A stretch of 64,000 nucleotides of DNA. Source: Malurus cyaneus samueli. Its lineage: Eukaryota; Chordata; Aves; Passeriformes; Maluridae. How positions within the stretch are numbered: the first letter of the stretch is position 1; each line of letters starts with the position of its first letter. The stretch covers positions 33,814,781-33,878,780 of the forward strand of contig CM019236.1 of NCBI GenBank assembly GCA_009741485.1, written 5' to 3'. Shown one piece after another: positions 50,566 through 63,852 of the stretch. Position numbers and translations under genes: made by a program. The notes beneath the pieces were generated by a model that saw only the letters and a program-made list of their open reading frames with translations, had not been told where the DNA came from and made no database searches.

Positions 50566-53500
50566 GAGAAAACAGGAAAAGGCATTGTAGTTATTCTGCT
50601 AAATTTGGTTATAAGAACACATCATTATTTTAATGAATCTCAGAATGTACTGAAGTTTTCCTCAAAGTTGCAGGAAAAGGAATTTGCAAATTAAGGTTCT
50701 GATCCTGCACAAGATACACATACACATTTAAAATTATGTGCTTGTGCACCTCTCTAGACAGCCTCTTAAAAGTTAAAATCTTTGGAGGACTGGGTCTCAA
50801 TTCAAGATCTAACATAACAAAAAAACTGAAAAAGTGGAAGAGAAAAACACTTCATTACATATTTCATGTCGGATGTGATCTGACTTACTGTGTGAGAGAG
50901 AGAGTGGTCTGTACAGTGCCTGCTGTGAGTTGTGGTGGTAATGCAGGTGGATGAACCTTCCCAAGTGCTACATTGTCATGAAGTGCCGCCCATCATACAA
51001 GCAGAATGTGTGTATGGATTTACCATTGCAATTGTGAAAAGCCACAGCTCAGCTTGGCTGTTGAGGTTCAGCCCTTCTGCAGTTCCAGGGATCCACGCTT
51101 GGTGCCCACTGACTGCCCTACTAGGCATAATCGAACTTCAGATTGCATAGGGACAGAGGCATGAGAGAGAGAAACTTGGGCATGAGCTTCACCTGGCCTC
51201 CACATTTGCAATGCTGCAAACCTGAAGAGCAGGAAGTTTTCCCTGAAAAAGCAGCAGTGCTTTGTGAGGAACCTGACCCTGGGCTGCTCTTTAATATTTT
51301 GATACAAGAGTGTGAGTCCCAGAAATCCCTCATGTATCAATGAACATGACTCAATCATAGCATGTATTGAAGATGAGTCCATTCCCTCTCTTGGGCCCTT
51401 ACTGAGTGCAGCTACAGCAAATACTACTTAGGTCTGAAACAACCTCCATGTAATTGTAGGCTGCAGCTTCCAGAGTGCAGAGCGAAATGTAAGAAGACAG
51501 AAACAGTCAACTAATAATAATGAGATTAGGTTACCAAGTAGATTTCAATGGCAGAGAGAAATGAAAGTAAGCTTATGAGGCATCAGGCTCCAAATACAGT
51601 CTGGTGTGATATCTCTCCCATCCATAGCCCCATTAACTCCCTCAAGACCTTCATCCAGGTGTTAGAGAGCTAGAGATCAATAGATATATCCAGTTCCAAG
51701 TTTGTATGGCTATAGGAATACAGAGGTGTCTATACTGCTTTAAGGTCTTTAAAAAGAAAGACCTCAAATTTAATTCCCTCTGTGATAACTAAAATTGCTG
51801 AGAAAGTGCCCTTTTTTTTTTTTTTTTTTGACAGCCATCTTGTAAGGTTCATGTCTGCATATGCACTTATAGGACAAAGAGAAGAAATATCCAGGCAAAT
51901 CTATCCTTATATTCAATTTCCTGGAAAGCTTTTAGATCCTCGGTTCTTTATGCATATGTGTGTATAACTTTAATAGCAATTCTGCAGAAGTGGATGCAGA
52001 CTTGCAGCTTCACATTTCCACATAAACTTTTGCACATTTAGACAATGAATCTGTGCCTGTGGTTTCTCTATAGGTTGTGGTGGTTTTCACATTGCCTTTT
52101 TCTCTTACTAATGAGGTCCACTCTGGTTCGTACTGCAGAAGTGACTGGGTAAAAAAAATAAAGTGACAAATGATTAAAGATATGATTACTTCCCTTTAAG
52201 CCAGCAGCTTCCTTTAATTTACAGCACATTCTGAAAATATGATTGATAAATAATTGCTGTGTGACTTGGGCTCTGTCTTTCGCCATCACATATTTTTAAT
52301 ATTATGGTGGGTTACAACCCTCCATCTCTTATTTTATTTGCTTTTTTCACAATCCTGCCACACACAAAAGTACATCAGGCTAATGCTTCAACGATTAACT
52401 CTTCTAACTTTGATTTGAGGCAAATAAAAAGTGCTGGTGAGTGTGCTTTTGAGAGCCATGTGAGGAGCAAACCTTTAAAGAGCTTTTATTTCTGTCCCAT
52501 CATCTCAAATTATCTTGTTTACCCCCTGAATTCTGAGCAGGTACCATTACTGCACTCAGTTGTCCACATCATCTTTTGAAGGGAAAATTAATTCTGAATT
52601 ACTGGCCCTATAACTGCCTACTTCTTCACATCATCTGTCAGCAAAATAAGCAGACAAAAGCTGGCTAAGTGGATTTCTGTTAGCTGTCATTTAAAAGGAA
52701 AGGGACAGGTGTTGAATGAAGCTTCTTTCTCCAACTGCTAGTTAACAATACATATAGAAGAAGTTTAATTGCTTGCATCCACCTGCACCCTTGTCATTTC
52801 TCGGCTTTATTGATTTTAATGAAAATATTAAGTGCACTTCTGGAGCAACAGCTAAAGTGACATGTTGATTGAAATATACAGGAAAATGTATAATGGAAGC
52901 AGGCTATTACAGTTTTAATAGAATCTGAAAGAAGTAACATCTAGGGCAGCATTTTCCCTGCTATTCTTCTGCATACAGCAAGGACTGAATGAGTAATTGG
53001 AAGCTGAATAAATGTTCGGTCATTGTTAAAGCAATCTTTCACTCTAATAACCTAATTTTTATTGAAAGTGACCCAGGCATTTTGGCATATTTTATTCTAT
53101 TAGGTACCCTTCAGGGTGCCACATAAACACAACAAAATATGTGTATGAACAGTACCCAAATCATCATAGCTCAGCATTGTATACAACGACAGCTTTGTAG
53201 GGAAAACATAACAGCAGTCTCTCAGTTTCGGTAAAAGTCTGTGTGAATGGCTTGGAATTTTCTTGAAGCTACATTCTCAGATTTTATTTTTAGATTATTT
53301 TGGACTTAATGGAGCAAGGAATATAAAGACAGTGACATCAACTTTGGTTCAGGAACAACATTCAATGAAAATTTGATGTTTAGTTCTTTGTATTCAAGTG
53401 TCTTCCTGGTAATGCTTGATGCATTCAAGGCTGTTAAAGAGTTAAGATAGATGAAACTCCCTAACTGAACAGAGATTCAGTTTCTTTTCTGTAAAAGAAG

Positions 53501-55242
53501 TTCCTTAAGGAAGTTCTACTTTGCTACTCTGTGTTTATGCATAAAGAAAGCTGCTCAGGTTCTTCTCACTCTCAGTTCAATGAATTTTGCATGTTTTGAA
53601 GCCGCTACTCTAACATGGTGTAAATGCCAAACAAAACTACTATTACTATTTCTGGGACTTCTCATCCATTAATTGCCAAAATTTTTATACCTTTGGAATA
53701 CCCAGTCAGAAACCAGGGTCCCTTGTTGTCTGGTGCAAGCAGAGCAAAAAATGCTGCAACTTAAAAGGGCTCACAATCTAAGCATAAGACTAGACTGACA
53801 AGACAGAGGAGCAGGTCATCTTAATTGGCAAAGGTCAACAGATAAGCTGTCTGCTTGTATGTCACATGCTTTTGTAGGACTTTTGAAACAACACAGATTC
53901 ACAGAAATATCCTAACATGACCTTATCAACATTCATAGGATTGGTCTCCCTTGGGGGAGGAATATGATGACAGAAAAAGGAATTTTCTGGACATTTAATA
54001 ATGCAGAAATGACTATACTGAGCCCCCTAACCTGTTTTTGCTGTTAATAAAGGTGACTGTAAGAACAGAGCAAATACACAGTATCATCTTCCTAGGAGTA
54101 TTCTGACAGCTTCTGGGAAAGAATTTTCCAAGAGGGATCCTATCTGGGCTTGTCTTTAAGGATTTTTTTTTTCCCTTGAACCTGCTTAATTACTGTCTGA
54201 ACATGTGTAACATTTGACCTCTTGCACTGCTCTCACAGCTTAGCCATTGGATGAAATATCTCCTTGAATTATCTTTGAACATGCTGGTATCATTTATTGT
54301 GCCTCATTCTGATACTGGAGGAGACATTCCCTATCAGGCCTTTCCAGATTTTGCAGTCGTCTTCCACAGCTGAATGGTCTTTGTACAAAAACCACTTTAT
54401 GTGAACTGTGGCTGTCTTAGTTTCTTTTCTGTGCCACTTTACATTTCTACCTCAACTTGGGGAAACTAAAACTATAGACATCACTCAGTTACTAGTAAAA
54501 CAAAGATTTAGAGAAGGGCATAAATATGTATTTGTTTTGTTCTCCATGTATTTTGTTAATGACTGACTCAACATTCAAATGGCTACTTTCAATGGCTATT
54601 AAATATTGAGTCAACATTTGCCAAAACCAGATTTTATATATGCAAGACATTAGTTGTCAATACTGATATTCCAATTCTGTTTCAAAAGATTTGGACTTTT
54701 TCCTCTATCCACAACTTTACATTTATGAGCATTGACTTTCATTTGCCATTTTACCCCATTACTCAGATTATCATTCAGCTCGTGACAAGCAAGGAGGTTT
54801 GTACAAGTTGAACTGGGCATCTCAGTATTGAGGATGATAGGAGGCAAATGGGTTGGCAGTAATGCAAATATTTTAAAATTAAACAGTTTATGGTTAAGAT
54901 TAAGGACAATAGAGAGGTATTAAATAAGACCTTCCTGGTCAAAGATGGTTTCAGAGAATGATCTTCACAGGAAGACTTTGAATAGATCTGGTTGGGCAAA
55001 ATCTGTCAGCAGAACAGCAAAGGACACAGAAAAACAAAGATGAAACTAAGTGAATGGTGAAGGCATTCTTAAAAGACTGTGTTTATAGAAGATGTGGGGG
55101 GAAATTTTGAATGTGAGAGCTTGATTGACCAAACTACTTTGCAAGAATTTGTGTCTCACAAGCTGACCCTTTAAGAAGAATTGGGGGAGCAGAAAAAATA
55201 CCACCTTAGTGTTGCAGTCTGGCTGCCATTCGCTAGGATTGA
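50566..55242. repeat. Duplicated segment b, copy 1 (clean)
   Basis: This 4.7-kb segment recurs at 57,732-62,303 in the same orientation. The left edge is at about AGAGAAAACAGGAAAAGG and the right edge at CGCTAGGATTGA. It contains an 18-base poly-T at 51,812-51,829 and much AT-rich unique sequence, and no gene is recognised. This copy has the smoother sequence of the two, so it is probably the better base call. Confidence 0.92.
54690..54850 (-). mobile_element. Possible ancient CR1-like fragment, antisense
   Basis: The plus strand reads TTACATTTATGAGCATTGAC, then TTTCATTTGCCATTTTA, then a CATTACTCAGATTATCATTC block. That order resembles the antisense RT-region block seen in old amniote CR1/L3-type LINEs. 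It is short and diverged. Its duplicate lies near 61,790-61,905. Confidence 0.4.
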
Positions 55243-57731
55243 TAGATAAAGAGAAAATTGTAAAAAAATAAGGGCTGAATTAAAATAGTTTAAAATTAAG
55301 AAGGGCTATCTACATTCAGAGTCATACAGAATAAATATACCTTGTGACTGAACATGGGTGGAATCTCTTGGGAATTCTAAAGAAAAAAATAATTTAAACT
55401 AATGGACATTATATTTAGTAGTGCTAACATTGTGCTTTATTTGTCAAGTATTATTATACTTAGAATATTTTGCAAAGACAGTATACGCATGTCAGTCATA
55501 TAAGCATTTTGAAAAGCTGAATTGCAAAAGAGGAACTTCAACTCTTTCATGTATCCTGGGTAACTGTGCATTTAAGCTGTGCAGAAAAACTGGGAAATAG
55601 GCAGAGGACATCGGTGCCATATATTCCAGATGTTGAAAGAGGAAATTGGTTAAGGAACTGCAACTCAGAAAAATAACAAAATAACACTGAGGATATGAGA
55701 GTGTCTGATTATGATTTAAAATAAATAAATTACTTGTGATATCCTTTCAGTGAGAGTCAATAATATGCACTAAGACAAAAATCCAACAAAAATTTCTTCT
55801 TTATTTTCTGTGGTTTACATAAATTTTATAAGAAAATGCTTCTCTTAGTTCACAAGTAACTATGATTCAGAATTAATAACTCTTGAAAGACAAGGGTTGA
55901 CTCTTACTGATCCTAGAAATCCTTCTATTTGGACAAGGGGAAGAAGAGAACTCTAAAAGGCATGCAGCCGTAATTCAGACTGTCAAGGAATGAAATATAA
56001 ACAAAAAGGAAGAATTGCTCTGTGCAAAACCCAATATAATAAATAATATAAAATAATAAAATATGAGAAAAAAAGAGGGAAAATACAGGTGTACACAATT
56101 CACACAAAATTACATGAAGAAAACATTTCCTTTTCCATACTTACAGAACACACTCTTGCCCTTTCCTCCCTCTTTGGAGGAAGAATTAAGTATTTGTTTA
56201 CATGTAAGTAAATCTCTTTGAAATTGCCCCTGATTTGCTTCTTAGAGTTAGATTCTCTCTACACAGGGAAGACTTATATACTTATATGCATGGATTTTTC
56301 TTCAATATTGTTGTTGAAGTCAGCTTTTCCTTTCTCATCTTTCTTTTTGCAAATGTTACCTTTTCAAGAGACATTTATTTCAGATGGTCAAATATTTTCT
56401 GCATATCTATAGCCAAATAAAGTCAGCTTCTCTATTGTAAAAGCTCAAGTTCTGGAGAAAGAGATAAAACCCAAACCAACCTGTTGTCTGTCTTTTATCT
56501 GTGAAAAGCAAAGAGTTACCAGCTTTACCTGCCAATTTAGCTGCTGGTTCACAAAGATTTGATGTACACATTATATAGTTGGGTATACATAGAATAAGAT
56601 GGGGTATTGGGTCTATTTAATGATCTTTTGCTGCCTAATATTAATTAATATTAAGACATGACTTTATGAGACACCTTCTGTCGAATTGACTATGCCTTTA
56701 TCATGCAAGAATATATCTGTCTGCAATACATATAATGATTTAACAATTAACACATTGCAAACGATTTTGTTCATTTCAGTGAATAACATTAGAGAAGGAG
56801 AAGTTAGTCTTAGTAAATACCTTTTTGCTAGCTCTGGAGATCAGCCACAACAAGTAAAGCACTTTTATGTGGAAAAAAATAAAACAACCCTTGAAGTGTC
56901 TGATGAATATTTCATAGCACTTGCGACTTTCAGCGTTCTCGTTGTAGTCTAGTCAGCACAGGGCTAGAGAACATCATCCTTGCTCATATCAGTAAGCATC
57001 AGTCACATACAAAAGGCTACATTTTAAAATTGAAATATAAGGTACACTTGAACCCTATAAATTTTCTTCACCTTCTGGAAAAAACAACAGGGGATTTTAG
57101 GGACCAACTTCATAGAACTTGAAATATCTTGTCCGCCATTCATAGGATAAAAAGGCAAACATTTAAAGTAGTTTTTTCTCTTATAGTTTACTTCTGTTAT
57201 AAATTACATCAAATATTATTTATCACACTGCACCCCATAGCTCTTGGCATTTTGCAATTTCCGTTCCTTTCCACACTGCTTCTTTTTAATGCATGTGCCC
57301 TATATTTAAGCTATCTCAAATCAGGATAAAGTAACATGTCACCAATTTAATAGCAAAGTTTTAATGATAATGTCTGCAAGGAAAATGACAGGAGTTTTCA
57401 TAGAAATGTAAGAAAGATAAGGTATAGAAACATACAATTAAAGGAAGATGAAAGTCATAAATTTATCCTCCACTCAGTGAGTTTGTGATACTAACACAAA
57501 GTAGCAGCTGTAGTTTCATATTAGATTAAGACGAATATTAAGACAAATTAGATTAAAGAATTGTGTGTCTGAGTTTAAAATGGATTTTAAAGTATTATAG
57601 AATAAGGAAAAGTTATTTCTAATAAGTTTCATATAAGAAAATATCTAAATTTTGAAACGGTCTTTTAGAAGCATGATCTGCTGCACATCTCCTGTGAAGA
57701 GATGTGCAGCAGATCATGCTTAAATAATGAA
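55243..57731. other. Unique 2.5-kb spacer between the duplicated blocks
   Basis: This sequence occurs once in the window. It is AT-rich with short chance frames only. The last 63 bases contain the perfect inverted repeat listed next. Confidence 0.6.
57669..57721. repeat. Perfect inverted repeat, 23-bp stem, 7-nt loop
   Basis: The arm at 57,669-57,691, starting AAGCATGATCTGCTGCACAT, is the exact reverse complement of 57,699-57,721. The loop is CTGTGAA. Pairing ends at the next base pair out. It lies about 10 bases left of the start of the second copy of segment b. It could be a real foldback, a template-switch scar or a join artefact. Confidence 0.95.
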
Positions 57732-60700
57732 TAGGAGAAACAGGAAAAGGCATGTAGTTATTCTGCTAAATTTGGTTATAAGAACACATCAATATTTAAT
57801 GAATCTCAAGAATGTACTTGAGTTTTCTCTCAAAGTGCAGGAAAGGAATTGCAAATAAGGTCTGTCCTGCACTGAAAATACACAATACACATTTAAAATT
57901 ATGTGCTTTGTGCACCTCTAGACAGCCTTCTTTAAAAGTTAAAATCTTTGAGGACTGGGTCTCATCAAGGATCTTACATAACAAAAAAATGAAAAAGTGG
58001 AAGAGAAAACATTCATTACATATTTCATGTTCGATGTGATCTGACACTGTGTGGAGAGAAGAGAGGGTCTTACAGTTGCCTGCTGTGAGTTGTGGTGGAT
58101 GCAGGTGGATGATACTTCCAAGTGCTACATTGTCTGAAGTGCCGCCCATCATACAAGCAGAATGTGTGATGGATTTACCATTGCAATTGTGAAAAGCCAC
58201 ATAGCTCAGCTGGCTGTTGAGGTTCGCCTTCTGTCAGTTCAGGGATCACGCTTGGTGCCCACTGACTGCCCTAGCTATGCATAATCGAACTTCAGAATTG
58301 CATAGGACAGAGGCATGAGAGAGAGAAAACTTGGGCATTGGAGCTTCACTCTGGCCTCCACATTGTGCAATGCTGCAACCTGAAGAGCAGGAAGTTTTCC
58401 CTGAACAAAGCAGCAGTGCTGTTGTGAGGAACCTGACCCTGGGCTTGCTCTTTAATATTTTGATACAAAGTGGTGAGTCCCAGAAATCCCTCAGTAATGC
58501 AAGAACATGACTCAATCATCAGCATGATAAGATAGTCCATTCCTCTCTTGGCCCTACTGAGTGCAGCTACAGCAAATACTACTTATGGTCTAAACAACCT
58601 CCATGTAATGTAGGCTCAGCTTCCAGAGTGGCAGAGCGAAATGTAAGAAGACAGAAACAGTCAACAATAATAAATGAGATTAGGTTACCAGTTAATTTCA
58701 ATGGCAGAGAGAAAAGAAAGTAAGCTTATGAGGCATAGGCCCTCCAAAATACAGATGGTGTGATACCTTCCCCACCATAGCCCATTAATCTCCCTCAAAG
58801 ACCTCATTTCCAGGTGTTAGAGAGCTAGAGATCAATAGAAATCCAGTCCAAGTTGTATTGGCTATAGGAATACAGAGGTGTCTATACTGCTAAGGTCTTT
58901 AAAAGAAAAGACCTCAAGATTTAATTCCTCTGTGATAACTTAAAATTGCTGAGAAAGTGCCCTTTTTTTTTTTTTTTTTGACAGCCATCTTGTAAGGTTC
59001 ATGTCTGCATATGCCACTTTATATGACAAAGAGAAAATATCCAGCAAATCTATCCTTATATTTCAATTTCCTGAAAGCTTTAGATCCTCGGTTCTTTATG
59101 CATATTGTTGTATAACTTTAATAGCAATTCTGCAGAATGGATGCAACTTGCAGCTTCACATTTCCACATAAACTTTTGCACATGTTAGACAATGAATCTG
59201 TTGCCTGTGTTTTCTATAGTTGTGGTGGTTTTCCAAACATTGCCTTTTTCTCTCTTACTATGAAGTCCACTCTGGTCGACTGCAGAAGACTGGTAAAAAA
59301 ATAAGTGACAAATGATAAGCAGAAGTTACTTCCCTTTAAGCCACAGCTTCCTATTAATTTTACAGCACATTAAGAAAATATGATTGATAATAATTGCAGT
59401 TGACTTGGGCTCTGTCTTCGCATCACATATTTAATATTATGGTGGTACAAAACCAACCATCCTTATTTTATTGCTGTTTTTCACAATCCTGCCACACACA
59501 AAATACATCAGGCTAATGCTCAACGATTAACTCCTTCTAACTTGATTTGAGCAAATAAAAAGTGCTGGTGAGTGTCTTTGAGAGCCATGTGAGACAAACC
59601 TTTAATAGAGCTTTTATTATGTCCCATCATCTCAAATTATCTTGTTTACTCCCCGAATTCTGAGCAGGTACCATTACTGCACTCAGTTGTCCACATCCAT
59701 CTTTTGAAGGAAAAATTATTCTGAATTACTGGGCCCTATAAGGCCAATTCTTCACATCATCGTTCAGAAAATAAGCAGACAAAAGCTGCTAAGTGGAGTT
59801 CTGTTAGCTGTCATTAAAAGAGGACAGGTGTTGAAATGAAGCTGTCTTTCTCCAAACTGCTAGTTAATCAATAAATATAGAAGAAGTTTCAATTGCTTGC
59901 ATCCACACCTGCCACCCTTTGTCATTTCTCTTCGGCTTATTGATTTATGAAAATATTAAGTGCACTCTGGAGCAAAGCTAAAGTGACATGTTGATTGAAA
60001 TATACAGGAAAATGTATAATGGAAGCAGGCTATTACAGTTTAATAGAAATCTGAAAGAAGTAACATCTGGCGACATTTTCCCTGCTATTCTTCTGCATAC
60101 AGCAGGACTGAATGAGTAATTGGAAGCTGAATAAATGTCGCTCATTGTTTGAAGCAATCTTTCAACTCTAATAACCTAATTTATTGAAAGTGACACAGGC
60201 ATTTTGGCAATATTTTATTCTATTTAGGTACCTTCAGGGTGCCACATAAACACAAACAAAATAGTGATGAACATACCCAAATCATTCATAGCTCAGCATT
60301 GTATACAACGACCAGCTTGTAGGAAAACATAACAGCAGTCTCTCAGTTTCGTAAAGATCTTGTGTGAATGGCTTGGAATTTCTTGAACTACATTCTCAGA
60401 TTTATATTTAGATTATTTTGGACTAATGAGCAAGGAATTATAAAGACAGTGACATCAACTTTGGTTAGGAACAACGATTCAATGAAATTTGATGTTAGTT
60501 CTTTGTATTCAATGTCTTCCTGGTAATGCTTGATGCATTCAGGCTTAAAGAGTAAGGATAGATGAAACTCCCTAACTTTGAACAGAAGATTCAGTTGTCT
60601 TTCCTGTAAAAAGAAAGTTTCCTTAAGGAAGTCTACTTTGCTACCTGTGTTATTGCATAGAAAGCTGCCAAGGTTCTTCTCACTCTCAGTTCAATGATTG

Positions 60701-62303
60701 CATGTTTTGAAGCCGCTACTCTAACATGGTGTAAATCCAAACAAAACTAACTATTACTATTTCTGGGACTTTCATCATAAGTTGCCAAAATTTTATACCT
60801 TGGAATACCCAGTCAGAAACAGGGTCCCTTGTTGTCTTGTGCAAGCAGAGGCAAAAAATGCTGCAAACTTAAAAAGGGCCTCAACAAATCTAAGCATAAG
60901 AACTAGACTGACAAGACAGGAGGAAGCAGTCATTTAATTGCAAAGGTCAACAAGATAAGCTGTCTGCTGTATGTCACAAATGCTTGATAGGACTTTGAAA
61001 CAACACAGATTCACAGAAATATCCTTAACATGACCTATCACATTCATAAGGATGGTCTCATTCCTTGGGGGAGGAATATGATGACAGAAAAGGAATTTTT
61101 CGGACTATTTAATAATGCAGAAATGACATACTAGCCCCCTAAACCTTTTTGCTGTAATAAAGGTGAACTGTAAGAACAGAGGCAAATACACATATTCATC
61201 TTCCTAGGAGTATTCTACCGCTTCTGGAAAGAATTTCCAGAGGATCTATTGGGCTTTTCTTTAAGGATTTTTTTTTCCTGAACCTGCTTAATTACTGTCT
61301 GAACATGTGTAACATTGACCTCTTGCACTGCTTCACAGCTTAGCATTGGATTGAAATATCTCCGTTGAATGATCTTTGAACATGCTGTACATTTTTGTGC
61401 CTCATTCTGATACTGGAGAGACTTCCTATCAGCTTTCAGATTTTGGCAGTCGTCTTCTCACAGCTGAATGCGCTTGTACAAAAACCACTTTATGTGACTG
61501 GCTGCTAAAGTTTTTTCGCACTTACATGTCACCTCAACTTGGGGAAACTAAAATAGACATCTACTCAGTACTTAAGTAAACAAAGATTTTAGAGAAAGGG
61601 CATAAATAGTAATTGTTTGTTCTCCATGTATTTTGTTATTGACGACTCACATTCAAAATGGCTACGTTTCAATGGCTATTAAATATGAGTCAACATTTCC
61701 AACCAGATTTTAATATATGCAAGACATTGTTTCAAGTACTGATATTCCAATTCTGTTTAAAAGATTGGTACTTTTTTCCTCTATCGCAACAACTTTACAT
61801 TATGAGCATGACTCATTTGCCATTTTTAACCCATTACTCAGATTATCATTCAGCTCGTGACAAGCAAGGAGGTTTGTAAAGTTGAACGGGCCATTCAGAT
61901 TGAGATGATAGGAGGCAAATGGGTTGCAAGTTAAGCAAATATTTTAAAATAACAGTTTATGGTTAAGTATTAAAGGACATAGAGAGGTATTAAATAAACC
62001 TTCCGTCAAAGATGGTTTCAGAGAATGACTTCAACAGGAAGACTTTGAATAGATCCTGGTTGGCAAAATCTGTCAGCAGAACAAGCAAAGGACATTAGAA
62101 AAACAAAGATGAAAACTAAGTGAATGGTGAAGGCCATTCTAAAAGACTGTGTTTAATAGAAGATGGGGGAAATTTTGAATGTGAGAGCTTGATTGACCAA
62201 CTAGTACTGCAAGAATTGTGTCTCACAAGCTACCCTTTAAAAAATTGGGGAGCAAAAAAATACCACCTTAGTTTCAGTCGGCTGCCAATTGCGCTAGGAT
62301 TGA
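57732..62303. repeat. Duplicated segment b, copy 2 (indel-rich)
   Basis: It aligns end to end with 50,566-55,242 in the same orientation but is about 105 bases shorter. Differences are mostly one- to three-base insertions and deletions, spread evenly and often in short homopolymers. For example GTGCTTGTGCACCTCTCTAG in copy 1 reads GTGCTTTGTGCACCTCTAG here. Landmarks recur in order, including the poly-T at 58,963-58,979. The pattern looks like raw single-molecule sequence rather than evolved divergence. Open frames here should not be interpreted. Confidence 0.92.
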
Positions 62304-62828
62304 ATCCTAGCAGAGAGGATGTGATGCTGATCTGATGGTGGCCAGCATAAATAAACATAACAAGGACATTGGGATTGGAGGCAGTGCAGGCTGCCTTTGG
62401 AGGAGTTCACACTGAGTGAGATGGGTCAAGGGAAGTATAAAATTAGGATCCTGAAGTTTACCAAAACAAAATTCTCTTCAGGGAGGTAACTAATAAGATT
62501 CCCGGGGACATGGCCCTCAGGGACAAGGGAGCGGAACAGAACTGGCAGATCTTTCAGGAGGTGTTCCACTGAGTGTGAGAGCTAGCAATCACTGGGAAGA
62601 TATCCTAAAAGTAAAGCAGGAGACCGGCATGATTGAGTAGGGAACTGTTGATCAGACTAAACAGAAATAAGCAAATGCACAGACCATGTAAATGAGGACA
62701 GGTGACCTGGGTAGGGTATAGAGATGAAGTTCAACTGCACAGGACGGCTGGAGAAGAGCTGCATTTGAATCTGGCAAGAGATGAAAAACATTCACAAAAA
62801 GGGTTTCTGTAGTGTTCTCTAGACAAAA

Positions 62829-63044
62829 ATGTCAAAGAAACTGCACTCCCATCCCCCAGTACACAATTATGGAGAACTGGTAACTACGGATGAGAAAAAG
62901 GCTGAGGTACTCACCACCCTTCTTACCTCAGTCCTCAATGGGAAGCTCTCTTCCACAGCTTTTGAATGCATGAACAGAACAATAGGAATTGGTGACGGCA
63001 AAGTGCTTTGTATTGTGTGTAAGTTCATGACTGAACACACATAG
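62829..63044 (+). pseudogene. CR1 ORF2 linker fragment, duplicate
   Basis: Residue-for-residue the same 71-codon frame as at 48,571-48,786, 14,258 bases to the right, with no indel in between. It ends at the same premature TAG. Confidence 0.8.
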
Positions 63045-63612
63045 GTCTATGGAAATTGATGAGATATATCCCAGAGTCCTGAGCAAGTGCCAAGTCACTT
63101 TCCATGATATTTGAAAAGTTATGGCAGTCACGTGAGGTCTTGGGTGACTGGAAAAAGGGAAATATTGTACCCATCTTATAAAAGGGTAGAAAGGAGGACC
63201 CTGGAACTACCAACCTGTCAGCCTCCCCTCTGTGCCTGAGAAGATCATGGAATAGATCCTCCTGGAAGCTGTGCTTAGGCACATGGAGGACAGAGAGTTG
63301 ATTTGAAAACATCACGGCCAGAGAGTTGATTTGACCATCACGGCTTCACCAAGGGCATGTCCTTCCTGGCCAGCCGGCTGGCTTTCTATTATTGGATGAC
63401 TACATCACTGGGCGAGAGAAGAGCTGTATAATTCATCTGACTTCTGTAAAGCCTTACATGGTTTCCTAAAAGATCCTTCTTTCTAAATGGAAAGAGATGG
63501 ACTTAATGGATCTACTCTTAAGGGGATAAGAAAAAAGTTTGATATTTGCATCCAGAAGGTAGAAGACAACAGAGTCCTGGAGGATGTGCTATAAGGGTTA
63601 ATACTGGGAGCA

Positions 63613-63852
63613 TTGCTATTGAATATCTTCATTAATGACATAGACAAAGAGATCAAGGGCACCCTCAGCAGATTTGCTGATGACACCAATCTGAGTTGTG
63701 CAGTTGCCACACCTGAAGCACAGGATGCTGTCCGGAGGGACCTTAACAAATTTGAGAAGTGGTTCCATGGAAATCTTGCGGGATTTAACAAGGACCAAGT
63801 GCAAGGTGCTGCACGTGGGTGGGCAATCCTGTCCAGCACAGGCTGGGGATGA
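63613..63852 (+). pseudogene. CR1 reverse transcriptase core fragment, duplicate
   Basis: The first 60 residues equal those of the frame at 49,351, including intact F-A-D-D at 21-24. After GFNK an extra base shifts the frame, so the end (DQVQGAARGWAIL) is not CR1 protein. The shift illustrates how small indels separate the two copies. Confidence 0.85.
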
